64,000 nucleotides of DNA from assembly GCF_027622875.1 (NCBI RefSeq), contig NZ_JAPZVP010000003.1, positions 68,627-132,626 of the forward strand, written 5' to 3'. A model generated the notes under the pieces. The model was not told the DNA's origin and made no database searches. It saw only the letters and a program-made list of their open reading frames with translations. Made by a program: the position numbers and the translations under genes. Shown here in pieces: positions 52,582 to 63,468 of this stretch (position 1 is the stretch's first letter; each line of letters starts with the position of its first letter). The stretch comes from Glycomyces luteolus (lineage in GTDB: Bacteria; Actinomycetota; Actinomycetes; Mycobacteriales; Micromonosporaceae).

Positions 52582-53537
52582 TCGGGGCTCGCCCCGGCCA
52601 TGCCGCACGTAGTCGCGATGCTCACCTGCCGCGGCAGCTGCTCGGCGCTGAAACCGAGCCGGTTCCACAGGGCCTGAACGCGTTCGGCCGCTTCCTTGCC
52701 GACGCCGGGCCGGGGCTGCCCGAGCGGCGGCACCACGCCGGCGATGAGGCGCCCGCCGCCGTCGAGGTACTCCCCCAGGGCGTCGACCTTCGGCACGTCG
52801 TCGAGGTCCAGCAGGGTGAGGTCGACTGAGAGCGCCTGCACTCCGGCTTCTTCCAGCAGTCGCACCGGCACGTCCGGGGCGCAGCAATGCACGGTCACGG
52901 GTACGCCGACCTGCTCGGTGAGCTCGCGCAGCCGCTCGCGCGCGACCTCGACGGGCACGCGCCGGTAGAAGTCGAGCCCCGATTCGGTGTTCACGCGGCC
53001 CGCCAGCGCCGCCGGGAGGCTCGGTTCGTCGAGTTGAATCGACAAGGCGGCCTTGGGCATTCGCGCCTGCGCGGCGGCGATGTGGTTGCGGAGTCCTTCG
53101 GCCAGCGAAGCGGTCAGGTCCGCGACCGCGCCCGGATCGGCGAGCATCGCGCCGCCGGTGCGCCGCCAGAGGTTGGCGGCGAGGGTGAAGGGGCCGACGG
53201 CGGTCAGGCGGACCGGTCCGGCGGTGTCCACTTCGTGGAGGGCGTCGAGGTCGCGTTCGAGGAAGTCGAGGGCGCGGCGGGCGTCGCGGCCGGGAAGGTC
53301 GGCCAGTTCCCAGCGGAAGGCCCACCATTGGACGGGCAGGCCTTCGAGGAGGGCTGCGCCGCGGCCGATCATGTCGGCGCCGAGGCCGCGGTCGGGCAGT
53401 TCGGGCAGGTACGGCCATTCGGGGAGTTCCCCGAAGACGATGTTGACGGCCTCCTGGACGTCGGTCCCGGGCAGGGAGCCGACGCCGGTGGCGACGCCCA
53501 TCGGCAGGGCGTCGATGTCCTTCGCGAGGTCAGGCAC
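52524..53537 (-). CDS. MetE-like methionine-synthase-fold protein
   Basis: The 337-residue protein matches the C-terminal, cobalamin-independent methionine synthase fold: [30 protein letters not shown]-like [22 protein letters not shown] (zinc-type cysteine pair) and GVVPPL. It lacks the N-terminal half of MetE. Orthologues (Rv3015c in M. tuberculosis) sit beside mnmA/ligA. It probably transfers a methyl group from a non-folate donor; activity unknown. GTG 53537 overlaps the mnmA stop by 8 bp. Confidence 0.82.
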   Translation of the reverse strand: MPDLAKDIDALPMGVATGVGSLPGTDVQEAVNIVFGELPEWPYLPELPDRGLGADMIGRGAALLEGLPVQWWAFRWELADLPGRDARRALDFLERDLDALHEVDTAGPVRLTAVGPFTLAANLWRRTGGAMLADPGAVADLTASLAEGLRNHIAAAQARMPKAALSIQLDEPSLPAALAGRVNTESGLDFYRRVPVEVARERLRELTEQVGVPVTVHCCAPDVPVRLLEEAGVQALSVDLTLLDLDDVPKVDALGEYLDGGGRLIAGVVPPLGQPRPGVGKEAAERVQALWNRLGFSAEQLPRQVSIATTCGMAGASPDYARFAMEASREAAERLRG

Positions 53538-54660
53538 CGGCCGCCTCGGCGGATTCGCTGACGCCCGCTTCGGCGTACGCCTGGGTCGAGTCGATGGTGC
53601 CGGAGGCGAGGACCGCGTCGCCTTCCGGGGCGGGGCCGTAGACCACGAGGGCCTGCCCGGCGGCGACGCCGAACGCGGGCGTGTGGAGCTTCGCGGTGAG
53701 GCCGCCGTCCTCGGGGGTGACGGTGGCCGGGTAGACCTCGCCGTGGGCGCGGAGCTGGATCTCGGCCTCGAACGGCGCGGTGCGCTCGGCGGCGAGCCAC
53801 ACCGGCTTGCCGGTGCGGATGCGGTCGACGCGCAGGGCCTCGCGGGGGCCGACCTCGACGCGGTTGTCGACGGGCGTGATCGAGAGGACGTAGCGGGGCC
53901 TGCCGTCGGCGGCGGGGCGCTTGAGGCCGAGGCCGTGGCGCTGGCCGATGGTGAACTGGTGGGAGCCGTCGTGGCTGCCGAGGACTTCCCCGGAGGCGGC
54001 GTCGACGATCTCGCCTTCCTTCGTGCCGAGCTTGTTCTTGAGGAAGCCGGAGGTGTCGCCGTCGGCGATGAAGCAGATGTCGTGGCTGTCGGGCTTGCGG
54101 GCGACGGCGAGGCCGCGGGTCTCGGCTTCGACGCGGACCTGGTCCTTGGGGGTGTCGCCGAGCGGGAACATCGACCCGGCGAGCTGGGTCGGGGTGAGCA
54201 CGGCGAGGACGTACGACTGGTCCTTGCCGGGGTCGACGGCGCGGCGCAGGAGGCCGTCGTCGCCCTTGCGGGCGTAGTGGCCGGTGACGACGGCGTCGAA
54301 GCCGAGGGCCAGCGCGCGGTCGAGGACCGCGGCGAACTTGATCTTCTCGTTGCAGCGCAGGCAGGGGTTCGGGGTGCGCCCGGCCGCGTATTCGGCGTAG
54401 AAGTCCTCGACGACGTCCTCGTGGAAGCGCTCGGCCATGTCCCAGACGTAGAAGGGGATGCCGATGACGTCGGCGGCGCGGCGGGCGTCGCGGGAGTCCT
54501 CGATGGTGCAGCAGCCGCGGGCCCCGGTCCGGTAGGTCTGGGGGTTCTTGGACAGCGCCAGGTGGACGCCGGTGACGTCGTGCCCGGCCTCGACGGCGCG
54601 GGCGGCGGCGACGGCCGAGTCGACTCCGCCGCTCATGGCGGCCAGTACTCGCAGTTTCAC
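53530..54660 (-). CDS. mnmA: tRNA 2-thiouridylase
   Basis: The 376-residue protein has the PP-loop [14 protein letters not shown], a catalytic cysteine pair in [13 protein letters not shown] and [13 protein letters not shown], and the C-terminal beta-barrel ([10 protein letters not shown]...). It adds the 2-thio group to U34 of Lys, Glu and Gln tRNAs using sulfur from a cysteine desulfurase. GTG 54660. It lies between the MetE-like gene (8-bp overlap) and the desulfurase gene, the usual actinobacterial order. Confidence 0.95.
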   Translation of the reverse strand: MKLRVLAAMSGGVDSAVAAARAVEAGHDVTGVHLALSKNPQTYRTGARGCCTIEDSRDARRAADVIGIPFYVWDMAERFHEDVVEDFYAEYAAGRTPNPCLRCNEKIKFAAVLDRALALGFDAVVTGHYARKGDDGLLRRAVDPGKDQSYVLAVLTPTQLAGSMFPLGDTPKDQVRVEAETRGLAVARKPDSHDICFIADGDTSGFLKNKLGTKEGEIVDAASGEVLGSHDGSHQFTIGQRHGLGLKRPAADGRPRYVLSITPVDNRVEVGPREALRVDRIRTGKPVWLAAERTAPFEAEIQLRAHGEVYPATVTPEDGGLTAKLHTPAFGVAAGQALVVYGPAPEGDAVLASGTIDSTQAYAEAGVSESAEAAGA

Positions 54661-54692
54661 GTGGTCCAGCTTAGGCCCGTTTTCTGTACCGG

Positions 54693-55850
54693 CTAGGACA
54701 GCCCGGCGGTCTTCGCGCGCCGCACGGCTTCGGGCAGGGCCCCGATGAGCGCGTCGGTCTCGGCCTTGGTGGTGGGCCAGCCGAGCGTGAAGCGCAGGGA
54801 GGAGCGGGCGTCGTCGGCGTCGGTGCCCATGGCGAGGAGGACGTGCGAGGGCTGCGCGATCCCGGCCGAGCAGGCGGAGCCTGTGGCGCATTCGACACCG
54901 GCGGCGTCGAGGAGCATGAGGAGGGCGTCGCCTTCGCAGCCGGGGAACGAGAAGTGGGCGTTGCCGGGCAGGCGCGATTCGGGGTCGCCGTTGTAGATCG
55001 CCTCGGGGACGATCGCGCGGATGCGGGCGACGAGGTCGTCGCGCAGGAGCACCAGCCGCTGGGACTCGGTCTCCTGCGTGCGGACGGCGTGAGCGACCGC
55101 TTCGGCGAGTGCGGCGATGCCGGGCACGTCGAGGGTGCCGGAGCGGATCTCGCGTTCCTGGCCGCCGCCGTGGAGGAGCGGGACGGCCTTCACGTCGCGG
55201 CGCAGGATGAGCGCGCCGGTGCCGGTGGGTCCGCCGAGCTTGTGGCCGGAGAGGGCGAGGGAGGCGGCGCCGGAGGCGGCGAAGTCGACGGGGACGTGGC
55301 CGACGGCCTGGATGGCGTCGGTGTGCACGGGGATGCCGTGGGCGGCGGCGAGTTCGGCGATCTCGGGGATGGGTTGGAGGGTGCCGACCTCGTTGTTCGC
55401 CCACATGCAGGTGAGCAGGGTGATCTCGGCGCCGCGCTCGTCGAGGATTTCGGCGAGGGCGCCGGTGTCGACGCGGCCGAGCTTGTCGACGGGGAGCTCG
55501 GTGACGTCGGCCTTCTCGTGGTCGCCGAGCCAGGCGACGGCGTCGGCGACGGCGTGGTGCTCGATCGCGGTGGTGACCACGCGGTTGCGGTGCTCGGTGC
55601 GGCGGTGCCAGTGGACGCCTTTGACGGCGAGGTTGTCGGCCTCGGTGCCGGAGCCGGTGAAGATGACCTCGCCGGGTTTGGCGCCCAGGGCTTCGGCGAT
55701 GCGCTCGCGGGCCTCCTCGACCGTGCGGCGGGCGGCGCGCCCGGAACCGTGGAGGGAGGAGGCGTTGCCGAGGGCGCGGGCGGTGCGCACGTAGGCGTCG
55801 AGCGCCTGGGGGAGCATCGGCGTGGTCGCGGCGTGATCGAGATAGGCCAT
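54693..55850 (-). CDS. Cysteine desulfurase (NifS/IscS-like)
   Basis: The 385-residue PLP enzyme starts [11 protein letters not shown] and has the PLP-binding loop [15 protein letters not shown] (Schiff-base lysine) and the catalytic cysteine in ATGSACSAG. It removes sulfur from cysteine for tRNA thiolation by the adjacent mnmA and possibly for iron-sulfur clusters. Start ATG 55850 with TAGAAT nine bases upstream (short leader). Normal length. Confidence 0.95.
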   Translation of the reverse strand: MAYLDHAATTPMLPQALDAYVRTARALGNASSLHGSGRAARRTVEEARERIAEALGAKPGEVIFTGSGTEADNLAVKGVHWHRRTEHRNRVVTTAIEHHAVADAVAWLGDHEKADVTELPVDKLGRVDTGALAEILDERGAEITLLTCMWANNEVGTLQPIPEIAELAAAHGIPVHTDAIQAVGHVPVDFAASGAASLALSGHKLGGPTGTGALILRRDVKAVPLLHGGGQEREIRSGTLDVPGIAALAEAVAHAVRTQETESQRLVLLRDDLVARIRAIVPEAIYNGDPESRLPGNAHFSFPGCEGDALLMLLDAAGVECATGSACSAGIAQPSHVLLAMGTDADDARSSLRFTLGWPTTKAETDALIGALPEAVRRAKTAGLS

Positions 55851-55960
55851 GGCCCGTCCATTCTACGGCGCGTCCCGGCTCACTCAGGCGGGCCGCGGCG
55901 GCGCTGCCGAGGCGGGGTCTGCGCCGTTCCGAGGGGTGGGATTCCGGTGCCGGGATCTTC

Positions 55961-55981
55961 CGCATTAGTCGGCGTAATGCG
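55961..55981. promoter_or_regulatory. 7-7-7 palindrome in the promoter of the XRE gene
   Basis: CGCATTA-GTCGGCG-TAATGCG is a perfect inverted repeat ending 17 bp before a TAGAAT -10 (55999-56004), at the -35 position. It may bind the XRE protein itself or another regulator. Confidence 0.4.
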
Positions 55982-56124
55982 TCGTGGTGCGCGCGAGATA
56001 GAATCTGACGAATCCTCCTACCTTTCCGATCGTGAGGGGTCACCGCCCCGAGACCGGGCCGCGGAAACTGGTGTCCTAGGAAGCCGGAGCCTTCGCCGCC
56101 CGAGTCGAGAGAAAGTGTGTGCCG

Positions 56125-57036
56125 ATGACGCCTGAGCTCGCCGAAGCGCTTCGCGCCGGGCCGTTCCACACCGCCCTGCGCGTGGCCATCCAGACCAGCG
56201 GGCTCGGTCTCGACCGCATCCGCCACCGCCTCGCCATGCGGGGCATCACCGTGTCGACCACGAGCCTGAGCTACTGGCAGTCGGGCCGGTCCCGGCCCGA
56301 GCGCGCCGAGTCACTCGCCGCCGTGACTGCCCTCGAAGACCTCCTCGAACTGCCCGCGGGGTCCCTGCGGGTCCTCTTGGGCCCCAAGCGGGCCCGCGGG
56401 CCGCGCTCGATCCGGGGGCAGCTCCCCCGGCCCGACGCGGTGCTCGGCGGCGACGCCGTCCGCGAACTGTGCGACCAGGTGCCCGCCTCGCGCGAGCACA
56501 CCCTGGACATCCTCAGCCAGCAGGTGATCGTGCACGTCGACTCCGAATGGCAGGAGTCGGTGTTCGAGCTGTCGATGCTCGTGCGCGCCAGGCGCGACGA
56601 CGTGGACCGCTACATCCTGCTGTACCGCGGCGACGAGGGCTGCGACATCGACGACATCGAGTTCAAGCCCGTACGCGACTGCACGGTGCCGAACATCCTG
56701 CGCCACCCCGAGGCGCCGGTCGCCTTGGCGGAGATCGTGTTCGACACGCCGCTGCCGCGCGGGGCGACGCACCTGTTCGAGATCGTCGTGCAGGGCAACG
56801 GAGGCACCTCCAGCGGGCACGGGAACGCGTTCCGGTACCCGGTGGACCAGTACTCGCTCCAGGTGCGCTTCGCACCGGATGCGATCCCGAAGCGCGTGTA
56901 CCGCTTCGCGCAGTCGAGCCTGCAGCGCGAGAAGCGCGAGACCGGGGACCTCCAGCTGGGCCCGAACCGGACCGTGGCGCTGGCGGAGCCGGTCCCGAGG
57001 CCGGGCGCGCTGGGCATCGGCTGGGAGATCGAATAG
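56125..57036 (+). CDS. XRE-type helix-turn-helix protein with unknown C-terminal domain
   Basis: The 303-residue protein has an N-terminal helix-turn-helix ([32 protein letters not shown], about residues 25-57) and a long beta-rich C-terminal domain (from about residue 115: [27 protein letters not shown], then [13 protein letters not shown]). I recognise no named family for the C-terminal part. Such proteins occur across actinobacteria. ATG 56125 has GAGAGAAAG upstream; a GTG six bases earlier is possible. A palindrome lies 144 bp upstream. Confidence 0.65.
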   Translation: MTPELAEALRAGPFHTALRVAIQTSGLGLDRIRHRLAMRGITVSTTSLSYWQSGRSRPERAESLAAVTALEDLLELPAGSLRVLLGPKRARGPRSIRGQLPRPDAVLGGDAVRELCDQVPASREHTLDILSQQVIVHVDSEWQESVFELSMLVRARRDDVDRYILLYRGDEGCDIDDIEFKPVRDCTVPNILRHPEAPVALAEIVFDTPLPRGATHLFEIVVQGNGGTSSGHGNAFRYPVDQYSLQVRFAPDAIPKRVYRFAQSSLQREKRETGDLQLGPNRTVALAEPVPRPGALGIGWEIE

Positions 57037-57047
57037 ACGAGCAAAGC

Positions 57048-57077
57048 GAAGGGCCCCACTGGAAACGGTGGGGCCCT
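57048..57077. terminator. Terminator between XRE gene and repeats
   Basis: AAGGGCCCCAC and GTGGGGCCCTT flank TGGAAACG, 11 bp past the stop. Confidence 0.85.
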
Positions 57078-57120
57078 TCAGCTCTCGCTACTTCGTGTCG
57101 CTAGCGCTCGCTGCGCTTCC

Positions 57121-57229
57121 GATTCCGCGCCTCGCTGGCGCTCGCTACGACTGCGCTTCCGATTCCGCGCCTCGCTGGCGCTCGCTACGACTGCGCTTCC
57201 GATTCCGCGCCTCGCTGGCGCTCGCTACG
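57121..57229. repeat. 40-bp tandem repeat, 2.7 copies
   Basis: The unit begins GATTCCGCGCCTCGCTGG and is repeated at 57121-57160, 57161-57200 and, in part, 57201-57229; a degenerate copy lies at about 57080-57120. It covers the last codons and stop of bioY (57185) and the space beyond. Copy identity is complete over the shared bases, so it is recent. Confidence 0.9.
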
Positions 57230-57826
57230 GAAGCGGTCCACTGCCGCCCAGGCTCCGGGCAGGAGCAGCGCCGCGACGACGAGCTTGACGGCGTCACCGG
57301 CGAGGAACGGCAGGACGCCCTTCTCGATGGTCGTGGCGGCGTCCATGCCGGTCGCCAGGGCGAGGTAGGGGGCGCCGAAGGCGTACATGAGCACGTTGCC
57401 GACGACCATGAGCCCCACGGTCTTCAGGATGGTGCGGTCGCCGCCGCGCTTGGCGAGGTAGCCGACCGCGACGGAGGCGGCCAGGAAGCCGATGATGTAG
57501 CCGAAGCTCGGCATGGCGTAGCCGGAGGTGCCGTCGGTGAACCACGGGACGCCCGCGGCCCCGGCGGCGAGGTAGAGCGCGAGGGTGATCCCCGCCCTGA
57601 GCGGCCCGTAGGCGGCGCCCAGGAGCAGCACGGTGAACGTGGTGAGCACGAACGGGACCGGGGTGATCTGCGGGATGGTGATCGCGATCTGCGCCGAAGC
57701 GCCGACGGCGGCGGCACCGCCGAGCACGAGCACGGCGTCGCGCGCGTACGCGGCGGCCTTCGTGCGGGCGGGCAGGAGATCTGCGAGCACGCTTGGCGCG
57801 GCGATCGCGGCAGCTGGGGCGGCCAT
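57185..57826 (-). CDS. bioY: BioY biotin transporter S-component
   Basis: The 213-residue protein has six membrane helices and the BioY pattern (AVGASAQIAITIPQITPVPFVLTTFTVLLLGAAYGPLRA and GYAMPSFGYIIGFLAASVAVGYLAKRGGD). It captures biotin, with or without the ECF ATPase module, which is not in the window. ATG 57826 has GGAGG 8 bp upstream. The last 15 residues (RSERQRGAESEAQS) and the stop are encoded by the tandem repeat, so the C-terminus may vary between strains. Confidence 0.9.
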   Translation of the reverse strand: MAAPAAAIAAPSVLADLLPARTKAAAYARDAVLVLGGAAAVGASAQIAITIPQITPVPFVLTTFTVLLLGAAYGPLRAGITLALYLAAGAAGVPWFTDGTSGYAMPSFGYIIGFLAASVAVGYLAKRGGDRTILKTVGLMVVGNVLMYAFGAPYLALATGMDAATTIEKGVLPFLAGDAVKLVVAALLLPGAWAAVDRFRSERQRGAESEAQS

Positions 57827-58010
57827 AGCGGATTCCTCCAACATCGTATGTAGGTTCTATATAACGAGAGGCTCCGGGAAGCCTAACGCACCCTTGTTAC
57901 GGCAACGTGACGCCCCCGGCGAGCGCCCGTCGAAACCGGCCCGCCAACCCTGCCCGAGCCCATCGAAAACGGGGCGGCATCGGACGCGAGCCCCGCTCGG
58001 CTTCCAACGC

Positions 58011-58051
58011 CCGCGGCCCGGCCCCCCCCCTCCGGGCGGGCCGGGCCGCGG
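58011..58051. terminator. Terminator of the fixAB operon
   Basis: CCGCGGCCCGGCC and GGCCGGGCCGCGG (13-bp stem) flank a C-rich loop, starting 11 bp past the fixB stop. The 218 bp between fixB and bioY hold no other feature. Confidence 0.8.
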
Positions 58052-58062
58052 CTCGTCTTCGC

Positions 58063-58992
58063 TTACTTCCGCTTCTCGATCTCCTCGAGCGCCTGCGGGA
58101 GCACCTGGAACAGGTCGCCCACGATGCCGAGGTCGGCCATGCCGAAGATCGGCGCGTCCGCGTCCTTGTTGACCGCCACGATGACCCGTGAGGTCTGCAT
58201 GCCCGCGCGGTGCTGGATCGCGCCCGAGATGCCCGCCGCGACGTACAGCTGCGGGCTCACCGTCGTGCCGGTCTGGCCGACCTGGAACTTGTGCGGGTAG
58301 AACCCCGAGTCGGTCGCCGCGCGCGAGGCGCCGACCGCGCCGCCCAGGGCGTCGGCCATGCGCTCGATGAGCGCGAAGTCCTCCGCCGAGCCCACACCGC
58401 GCCCGCCGGAGACCACGACTCTGGCCTCGGCCAGGCCCGGGCGGTCACCTGCGGGCTCGTCGACCCGCTCGGTGATCCGCACGCGCTGGTCGGTTTCGGC
58501 GACGCTCGCCGTCACGGCCTCCACGGTCGGCGAGCCCGGAGCCGGAGCGGGCTCGGTCGAGCCGGCCTTCACCGTTGCGAGCGTGAAGCCCTTGGTGGCC
58601 TTGGACTTCACGATCGTGCCGCCCGCGAACGCGTCCTGCGTCGCGGTGCCGTCGGACTCCAGTCCCGTCACGTCGGTCAGCAGGCCGTTCTCCAGCGCCA
58701 CCGCCACGCGGGCGGCGAGGGCCTTGCCCTCGTCGGTGCTCGGCAGCAGGAAGCAGCTCGGAGCGGCCGAGCGGGCCAGGTCGATGAGGACGGTCGCCTT
58801 CGGATCCACGAAGTAGTCGTCAGCACCGGCGGCGTCGACACGGTAGACCTTCGCCGCGCCGTATTCGCCCGCCAGCGAGGCCGAGGCGTCGTCGAAGGCG
58901 ATGGCCGAGACGTCGCCGAGCGAGCGTCCAAGAGTGAGGACCTCAGCGGCGTGCTTGCCCGAGTTCGGTACGTACACAAGGATGTCAGTCAT
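58063..58992 (-). CDS. fixB: Electron transfer flavoprotein alpha subunit
   Basis: The 309-residue protein has the ETF-alpha N-terminal domain and the FAD-binding C-terminal signature ([42 protein letters not shown] ... [25 protein letters not shown]). It binds FAD and passes electrons from acyl-CoA dehydrogenases to the quinone pool. The second ATG (58992) is 6 bp from AGGAG. It follows fixA by 9 bp. Confidence 0.95.
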   Translation of the reverse strand: MTDILVYVPNSGKHAAEVLTLGRSLGDVSAIAFDDASASLAGEYGAAKVYRVDAAGADDYFVDPKATVLIDLARSAAPSCFLLPSTDEGKALAARVAVALENGLLTDVTGLESDGTATQDAFAGGTIVKSKATKGFTLATVKAGSTEPAPAPGSPTVEAVTASVAETDQRVRITERVDEPAGDRPGLAEARVVVSGGRGVGSAEDFALIERMADALGGAVGASRAATDSGFYPHKFQVGQTGTTVSPQLYVAAGISGAIQHRAGMQTSRVIVAVNKDADAPIFGMADLGIVGDLFQVLPQALEEIEKRK

Positions 58993-59001
58993 CATCGGCT
59001 C

Positions 59002-59772
59002 CTAGATGAACTTCTCGACGGCGAGGAATTCGGCGAGCGCGACGCCGCCCTGGCCTTCGTCCGTGACGATCTGGCCGGCGGTGCGGGCGGGACGCTCGGC
59101 GGCGCTCAGCACCTCGTTGCCCGCGGCGGCGGGCCCGGCCTCGGTCACTCCGAGGTCGGCGAGGCTCAGCGTCTCGACGGGCTTGCGCTTGGCGGCCATG
59201 ATGCCCTTGAGGGACGGGTAGCGCGGAGTGTTGATGGTGTCCCAGACGGACACGATCGCCGGAAGGTTCGCGCTGAGCACGTCGTATCCGTTGGTCCTCT
59301 GGTGCTCGACGGTGATGGCGGTGCCGTCGGTGTCGATCTTGCGGGCGCCGGTGAGCGCGGGGGCGCCGGTGCGAGCGGCGAGCAGGTGCGGCATGACGCC
59401 CATGCCGGAGTCGGTGGACTCGGCGCCCGCGATCACGAGGTCCCATTCGAGGCGGCCGAGTGCCGCGGCGAGGATCGCGGAAGTGGTGAGCGCGTCGGAG
59501 CCGCCGACGGCGTCGTCCTCGATGTGCACGGCCTTGTCGGCGCCCATCGCGAGGACCTTGCGCACGGTCTCCATGGCCTGGCTGGGGCCGAGGTTGAGGA
59601 CGGTGACCTCGCCGCCGTGGGCCTCTTTGAGCTGGAGGGCGGCTTCGACGGCGTATTCGTCGAGCTCCCCCATGACGTTGTTGGCGCCGTTGCGGTCGAC
59701 CCGCAGCTGGGCGTCCAGCTGTCTCGCGAGTCCCGAGTCCGGGACCTGCTTGACCAGAACCACGATGTTCAT
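59002..59772 (-). CDS. fixA: Electron transfer flavoprotein beta subunit
   Basis: The 256-residue protein starts MNIVVLVKQVPDSGLARQ and has the ETF-beta adenine-nucleotide site (AGAESTDSGMGVMPHLLAARTGAPALTG) and C-terminal ALAEFLAVEKFI. It forms a heterodimer with FixB for electron transfer in fatty-acid and amino-acid oxidation. ATG 59772 follows GGAGG by six bases. A perfect palindrome sits near its promoter. Confidence 0.95.
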   Translation of the reverse strand: MNIVVLVKQVPDSGLARQLDAQLRVDRNGANNVMGELDEYAVEAALQLKEAHGGEVTVLNLGPSQAMETVRKVLAMGADKAVHIEDDAVGGSDALTTSAILAAALGRLEWDLVIAGAESTDSGMGVMPHLLAARTGAPALTGARKIDTDGTAITVEHQRTNGYDVLSANLPAIVSVWDTINTPRYPSLKGIMAAKRKPVETLSLADLGVTEAGPAAAGNEVLSAAERPARTAGQIVTDEGQGGVALAEFLAVEKFI

Positions 59773-59821
59773 CGACAACCTCCGAGGTCGTACTAGAGGA
59801 CGCTTGTTGGCCTTAGTTTTC

Positions 59822-59843
59822 GTTCAGGCGTCTCGGCCTGAAC
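59822..59843. promoter_or_regulatory. 8-6-8 palindrome at the fixA promoter
   Basis: GTTCAGGC-GTCTCG-GCCTGAAC is a perfect 22-bp inverted repeat about 50 bp upstream of fixA, immediately after the -10-like TATAGT on the minus strand (59849-59844). It is a likely operator for a regulator of ETF expression. Confidence 0.55.
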
Positions 59844-59921
59844 TATATCCTACGAAGTTACTTACGGGTAACCACCCGAGGCGTTGTTGTCCCCGGCGCG
59901 GCGGACAGGCATGATTGGATC

Positions 59922-60239
59922 ATGATCCGCGCGTTCGTCTTCCTGGTCCTGGCACACCTGGCGCTGGTCATCGCAGCGGTCGCAGACTGCCTCGGCGGTG
60001 AACACGCCCCCAGGAAGCTCACACGCGCCTGGTGGGTGCTCATCATCGTGCTCGTCCCCATCGCCGGCGGCATCCTGTGGTTCACCATAGGCCGTGCCAG
60101 GCCCCCGCGCCCGCAACCGGGGCCGCGCCACGGCAGCGCCGGGCCGCGGAATCCGAATGGCCCGGTCGCGCCCGACGACGACCCCGACTTCCTGCGGGAC
60201 ATCGACCGCCGCCTGCGCGACGACAACAAGGAGGACTGA
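59922..60239 (+). CDS. Small PLDc_N-type membrane protein
   Basis: The 105-residue protein has two membrane helices (about residues 3-22 and 36-57) joined by a charged loop (GGEHAPRKLTRAWWV), the pattern of the phospholipase D N-terminal (PLDc_N) family, and a Pro/Arg/Asp-rich tail. These proteins lack the catalytic phospholipase domain. Function unknown. It is convergent with clpX, 3 bp apart. Confidence 0.75.
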   Translation: MIRAFVFLVLAHLALVIAAVADCLGGEHAPRKLTRAWWVLIIVLVPIAGGILWFTIGRARPPRPQPGPRHGSAGPRNPNGPVAPDDDPDFLRDIDRRLRDDNKED

Positions 60240-60242
60240 CCT

Positions 60243-61544
<1,302 letters not shown>

Positions 61545-61861
61545 CGCGGTAACTCCCTTCCTCGGCGCACCCGTGGGCTCGTGCCGAGCGTGCTTTCTTG
61601 CTCCATTGCTGAAAGGTCAACCCGTGCCACCGATCCGGCTCCGTTGATTCAGGACGAACCGGTGTCTCGATCCAGTATTTCGCATTTGCCGTCACCGCGC
61701 CACCCTTGCGGGGCTCGGGGCCGGCCTCGGCCACGGTATCGCGGCCGGGCGACATCGGGGGGCGGATCGATCGGAGGTGAGGCTCCGTCGGATGGCGGTG
61801 CGGAGGCGGCGGGCCGGGCGTGCCGCGGGCTGGACGCCGGCCCGCCGCTCCTGGGGCTTGC
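61545..61861. other. Gap between clpP2 and clpX
   Basis: It contains the clpP terminator (61806-61848) and the clpX leader. A 76-codon open frame (61525-61755, minus) overlaps clpX but has mixed codon use and no ribosome site, so I do not call it a gene. Confidence 0.5.
61806..61848 (-). terminator. Terminator of the clpP1P2 operon
   Basis: GCGGCGGGCC and GGCCCGCCGC (10-bp stem) enclose an inner GGCGT/ACGCC stem, 14 bp beyond the clpP2 stop. Confidence 0.7.
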
Positions 61862-62524
61862 TTACGCCGCGGCCTCGGCGGGCAGGGCGTTCTTCTTGCG
61901 GTAGGTCAGGACGTTGTCGACGATGCCGTACGCGACGGCCTCCTCGGCGGTGAAGATCTTGTCGCGCTCGATGTCGCGGCGGACCTTGTCCACGGGCTGA
62001 CCGGTGTGGCGGGCGAGAATCTTCTCCAGCTGGTCGCGCATGCGCATGATCTCGCGGGCCTGGATCTCCATGTCGGAGGCCTGGCCGAAGGTGCCCTCGG
62101 TGGCGGGCTGGTGGACGATCACGCGGGAGTTCGGCAGCGCGGTGCGCTTGCCGGGGGTCCCGGCCGCGAGCAGCACGGCGGCGGCCGAGGCGGCCTGGCC
62201 CATGCACACGGTCTGGATGTCCGGGCGCACGTACTGCATCGTGTCGTAGATGGCCATCAGCGCGGTGAGCGAACCGCCAGGCGAGTTGATGTACATGATG
62301 ATGTCCCGGTCGGGGTCGTTGCCCTCGAGGACGATCAGCTGGCTCATGATGTCGTTCGCCGAGGTGTCGTCGACCGGGGACCCGAGGAAGATGATCCGGT
62401 CCTCGAACATCTTGTTGTACGGGTTCATCTCCTTGATCCCGTACGAGGTCTTCTCCGTGAACGACGGGACGATGTAGCGGGCGCGCGGGTCGTAGCCGCC
62501 GGCCTGGGCGTGGATGTCCATCAT
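61862..62524 (-). CDS. clpP2: ClpP protease subunit 2
   Basis: The 220-residue protein has the catalytic triad serine S113 (GQAASAAA), H138 (VIVHQP) and an Asp near 188, and the ClpP2-like N-terminus (QAGGYDPRARYIVPSFTEKTSYGIKEMNPYNKMFEDRII). It forms the hetero-tetradecamer with ClpP1. It overlaps no gene but follows clpP1 by 20 bp. Confidence 0.96.
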   Translation of the reverse strand: MMDIHAQAGGYDPRARYIVPSFTEKTSYGIKEMNPYNKMFEDRIIFLGSPVDDTSANDIMSQLIVLEGNDPDRDIIMYINSPGGSLTALMAIYDTMQYVRPDIQTVCMGQAASAAAVLLAAGTPGKRTALPNSRVIVHQPATEGTFGQASDMEIQAREIMRMRDQLEKILARHTGQPVDKVRRDIERDKIFTAEEAVAYGIVDNVLTYRKKNALPAEAAA

Positions 62525-62544
62525 CTGGTTCCCCTATTCCTTAC

Positions 62545-63213
62545 TTAGTTGGCCTCGGCGGGGACGTCGGCCACCCGCTTGACGACGTGGTCGATGAAGC
62601 CGTAGTCCTTCGCCTCGGCGGCGGTGAACCAGCGGTCGCGGTCGGAGTCGCGCTCGATCTCTTCGATCGTGCGGCCGGTGTGCTCGGCGACGCGCTCCTG
62701 GAACATCTGCTTGGTGTAGAGCATCTGCTCGGCGAGGATCGCGACGTCGGAGGCGGTGCCGCCGATGCCGCCGGAGGGCTGGTGCATCATGATGCGCGCG
62801 TGCGGGAGCGCGTAGCGCTTGCCCGCGGTGCCGGCGCACAGGAGCAGCTGGCCCATGGAGGCGGCCATGCCCATGCCGACAGTGGCGACGTCGTTCTTGA
62901 TGTACTGCATGGTGTCGTAGATGGCCATGCCGTCGTAGACCGAGCCGCCGGGCGAGTTGATGTAGAGCTTGATGTCGCGCTGGTCGTCCTCGGCCTCGAG
63001 CAGGAGGAGCTGGGCGCACAGGCGGTTGGCGATCTCGGAGTTGACGTCCGAGCCGAGGAACAGGATGTGCTCCTTCAGCAGGCGGTCGAAGACCATGCTG
63101 TCCAGGCCGATTGAGTTGGAGTCGCCGCCGCCCCGGCGAGCCACCGCGCTGACGACGTCCTTCTCCAGCTGCGAGGAGAATGGAATCGAACGGTCCATGT
63201 CTTGCACCTTCAT
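62545..63213 (-). CDS. clpP1: ClpP protease subunit 1
   Basis: The 222-residue protein has S119 (GMAASMGQ), H144 (IMMHQPSGG) and an Asp near residue 195, and an N-terminal propeptide-like extension (about 40 residues, more than in E. coli ClpP). ATG 63213 or 63198 (the latter behind GAAGGTG) is the start. It is the first gene of the clpP1P2 operon; a ClgR-like box lies about 90 bp upstream. Confidence 0.96.
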   Translation of the reverse strand: MKVQDMDRSIPFSSQLEKDVVSAVARRGGGDSNSIGLDSMVFDRLLKEHILFLGSDVNSEIANRLCAQLLLLEAEDDQRDIKLYINSPGGSVYDGMAIYDTMQYIKNDVATVGMGMAASMGQLLLCAGTAGKRYALPHARIMMHQPSGGIGGTASDVAILAEQMLYTKQMFQERVAEHTGRTIEEIERDSDRDRWFTAAEAKDYGFIDHVVKRVADVPAEAN

Positions 63214-63300
63214 TCTGTCTCGGCGATATGCACTCGGCGTTGCGGTTACCAATCCAGACCTTAGCCCGTCGGGGCGACGATCGGACGCGCCTGGGCTCCG

Positions 63301-63318
63301 TGTTCGCTGCGAGCGGAG
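63301..63318. promoter_or_regulatory. ClgR-box-like motif upstream of clpP1
   Basis: TGTT-CGC-TGCGA-GCG-GAG fits the actinobacterial ClgR pattern CGC-N5-GCG with a matching left flank and a weaker right flank. ClgR activates clp genes in several actinobacteria. Confidence 0.45.
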
Positions 63319-63425
63319 CGCCCCGCGTCGCCCCGCCCGTCCTGGATCCCGGGCCGCCGCGGCGAGCGCACGGGATGACCGGCCTCCGAAGGAGCGGAAG
63401 CGCAGCCGGTGCCCGGAAACGCGAT

Positions 63426-63452
63426 CGGGGCCCGGCCGCAGCGGCCGGGCCC
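63426..63452. terminator. 12-bp-stem terminator after the subtilase gene
   Basis: GGGGCCCGGCCG-CAG-CGGCCGGGCCCC is perfect and lies 17 bp past the subtilase stop. Confidence 0.85.
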
Positions 63453-63468
63453 CTCACCGTCGCATCGG

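Noticed and set aside
57121-57229. CRISPR array
   Set aside because: The units are contiguous tandem copies without spacers and overlap a gene.
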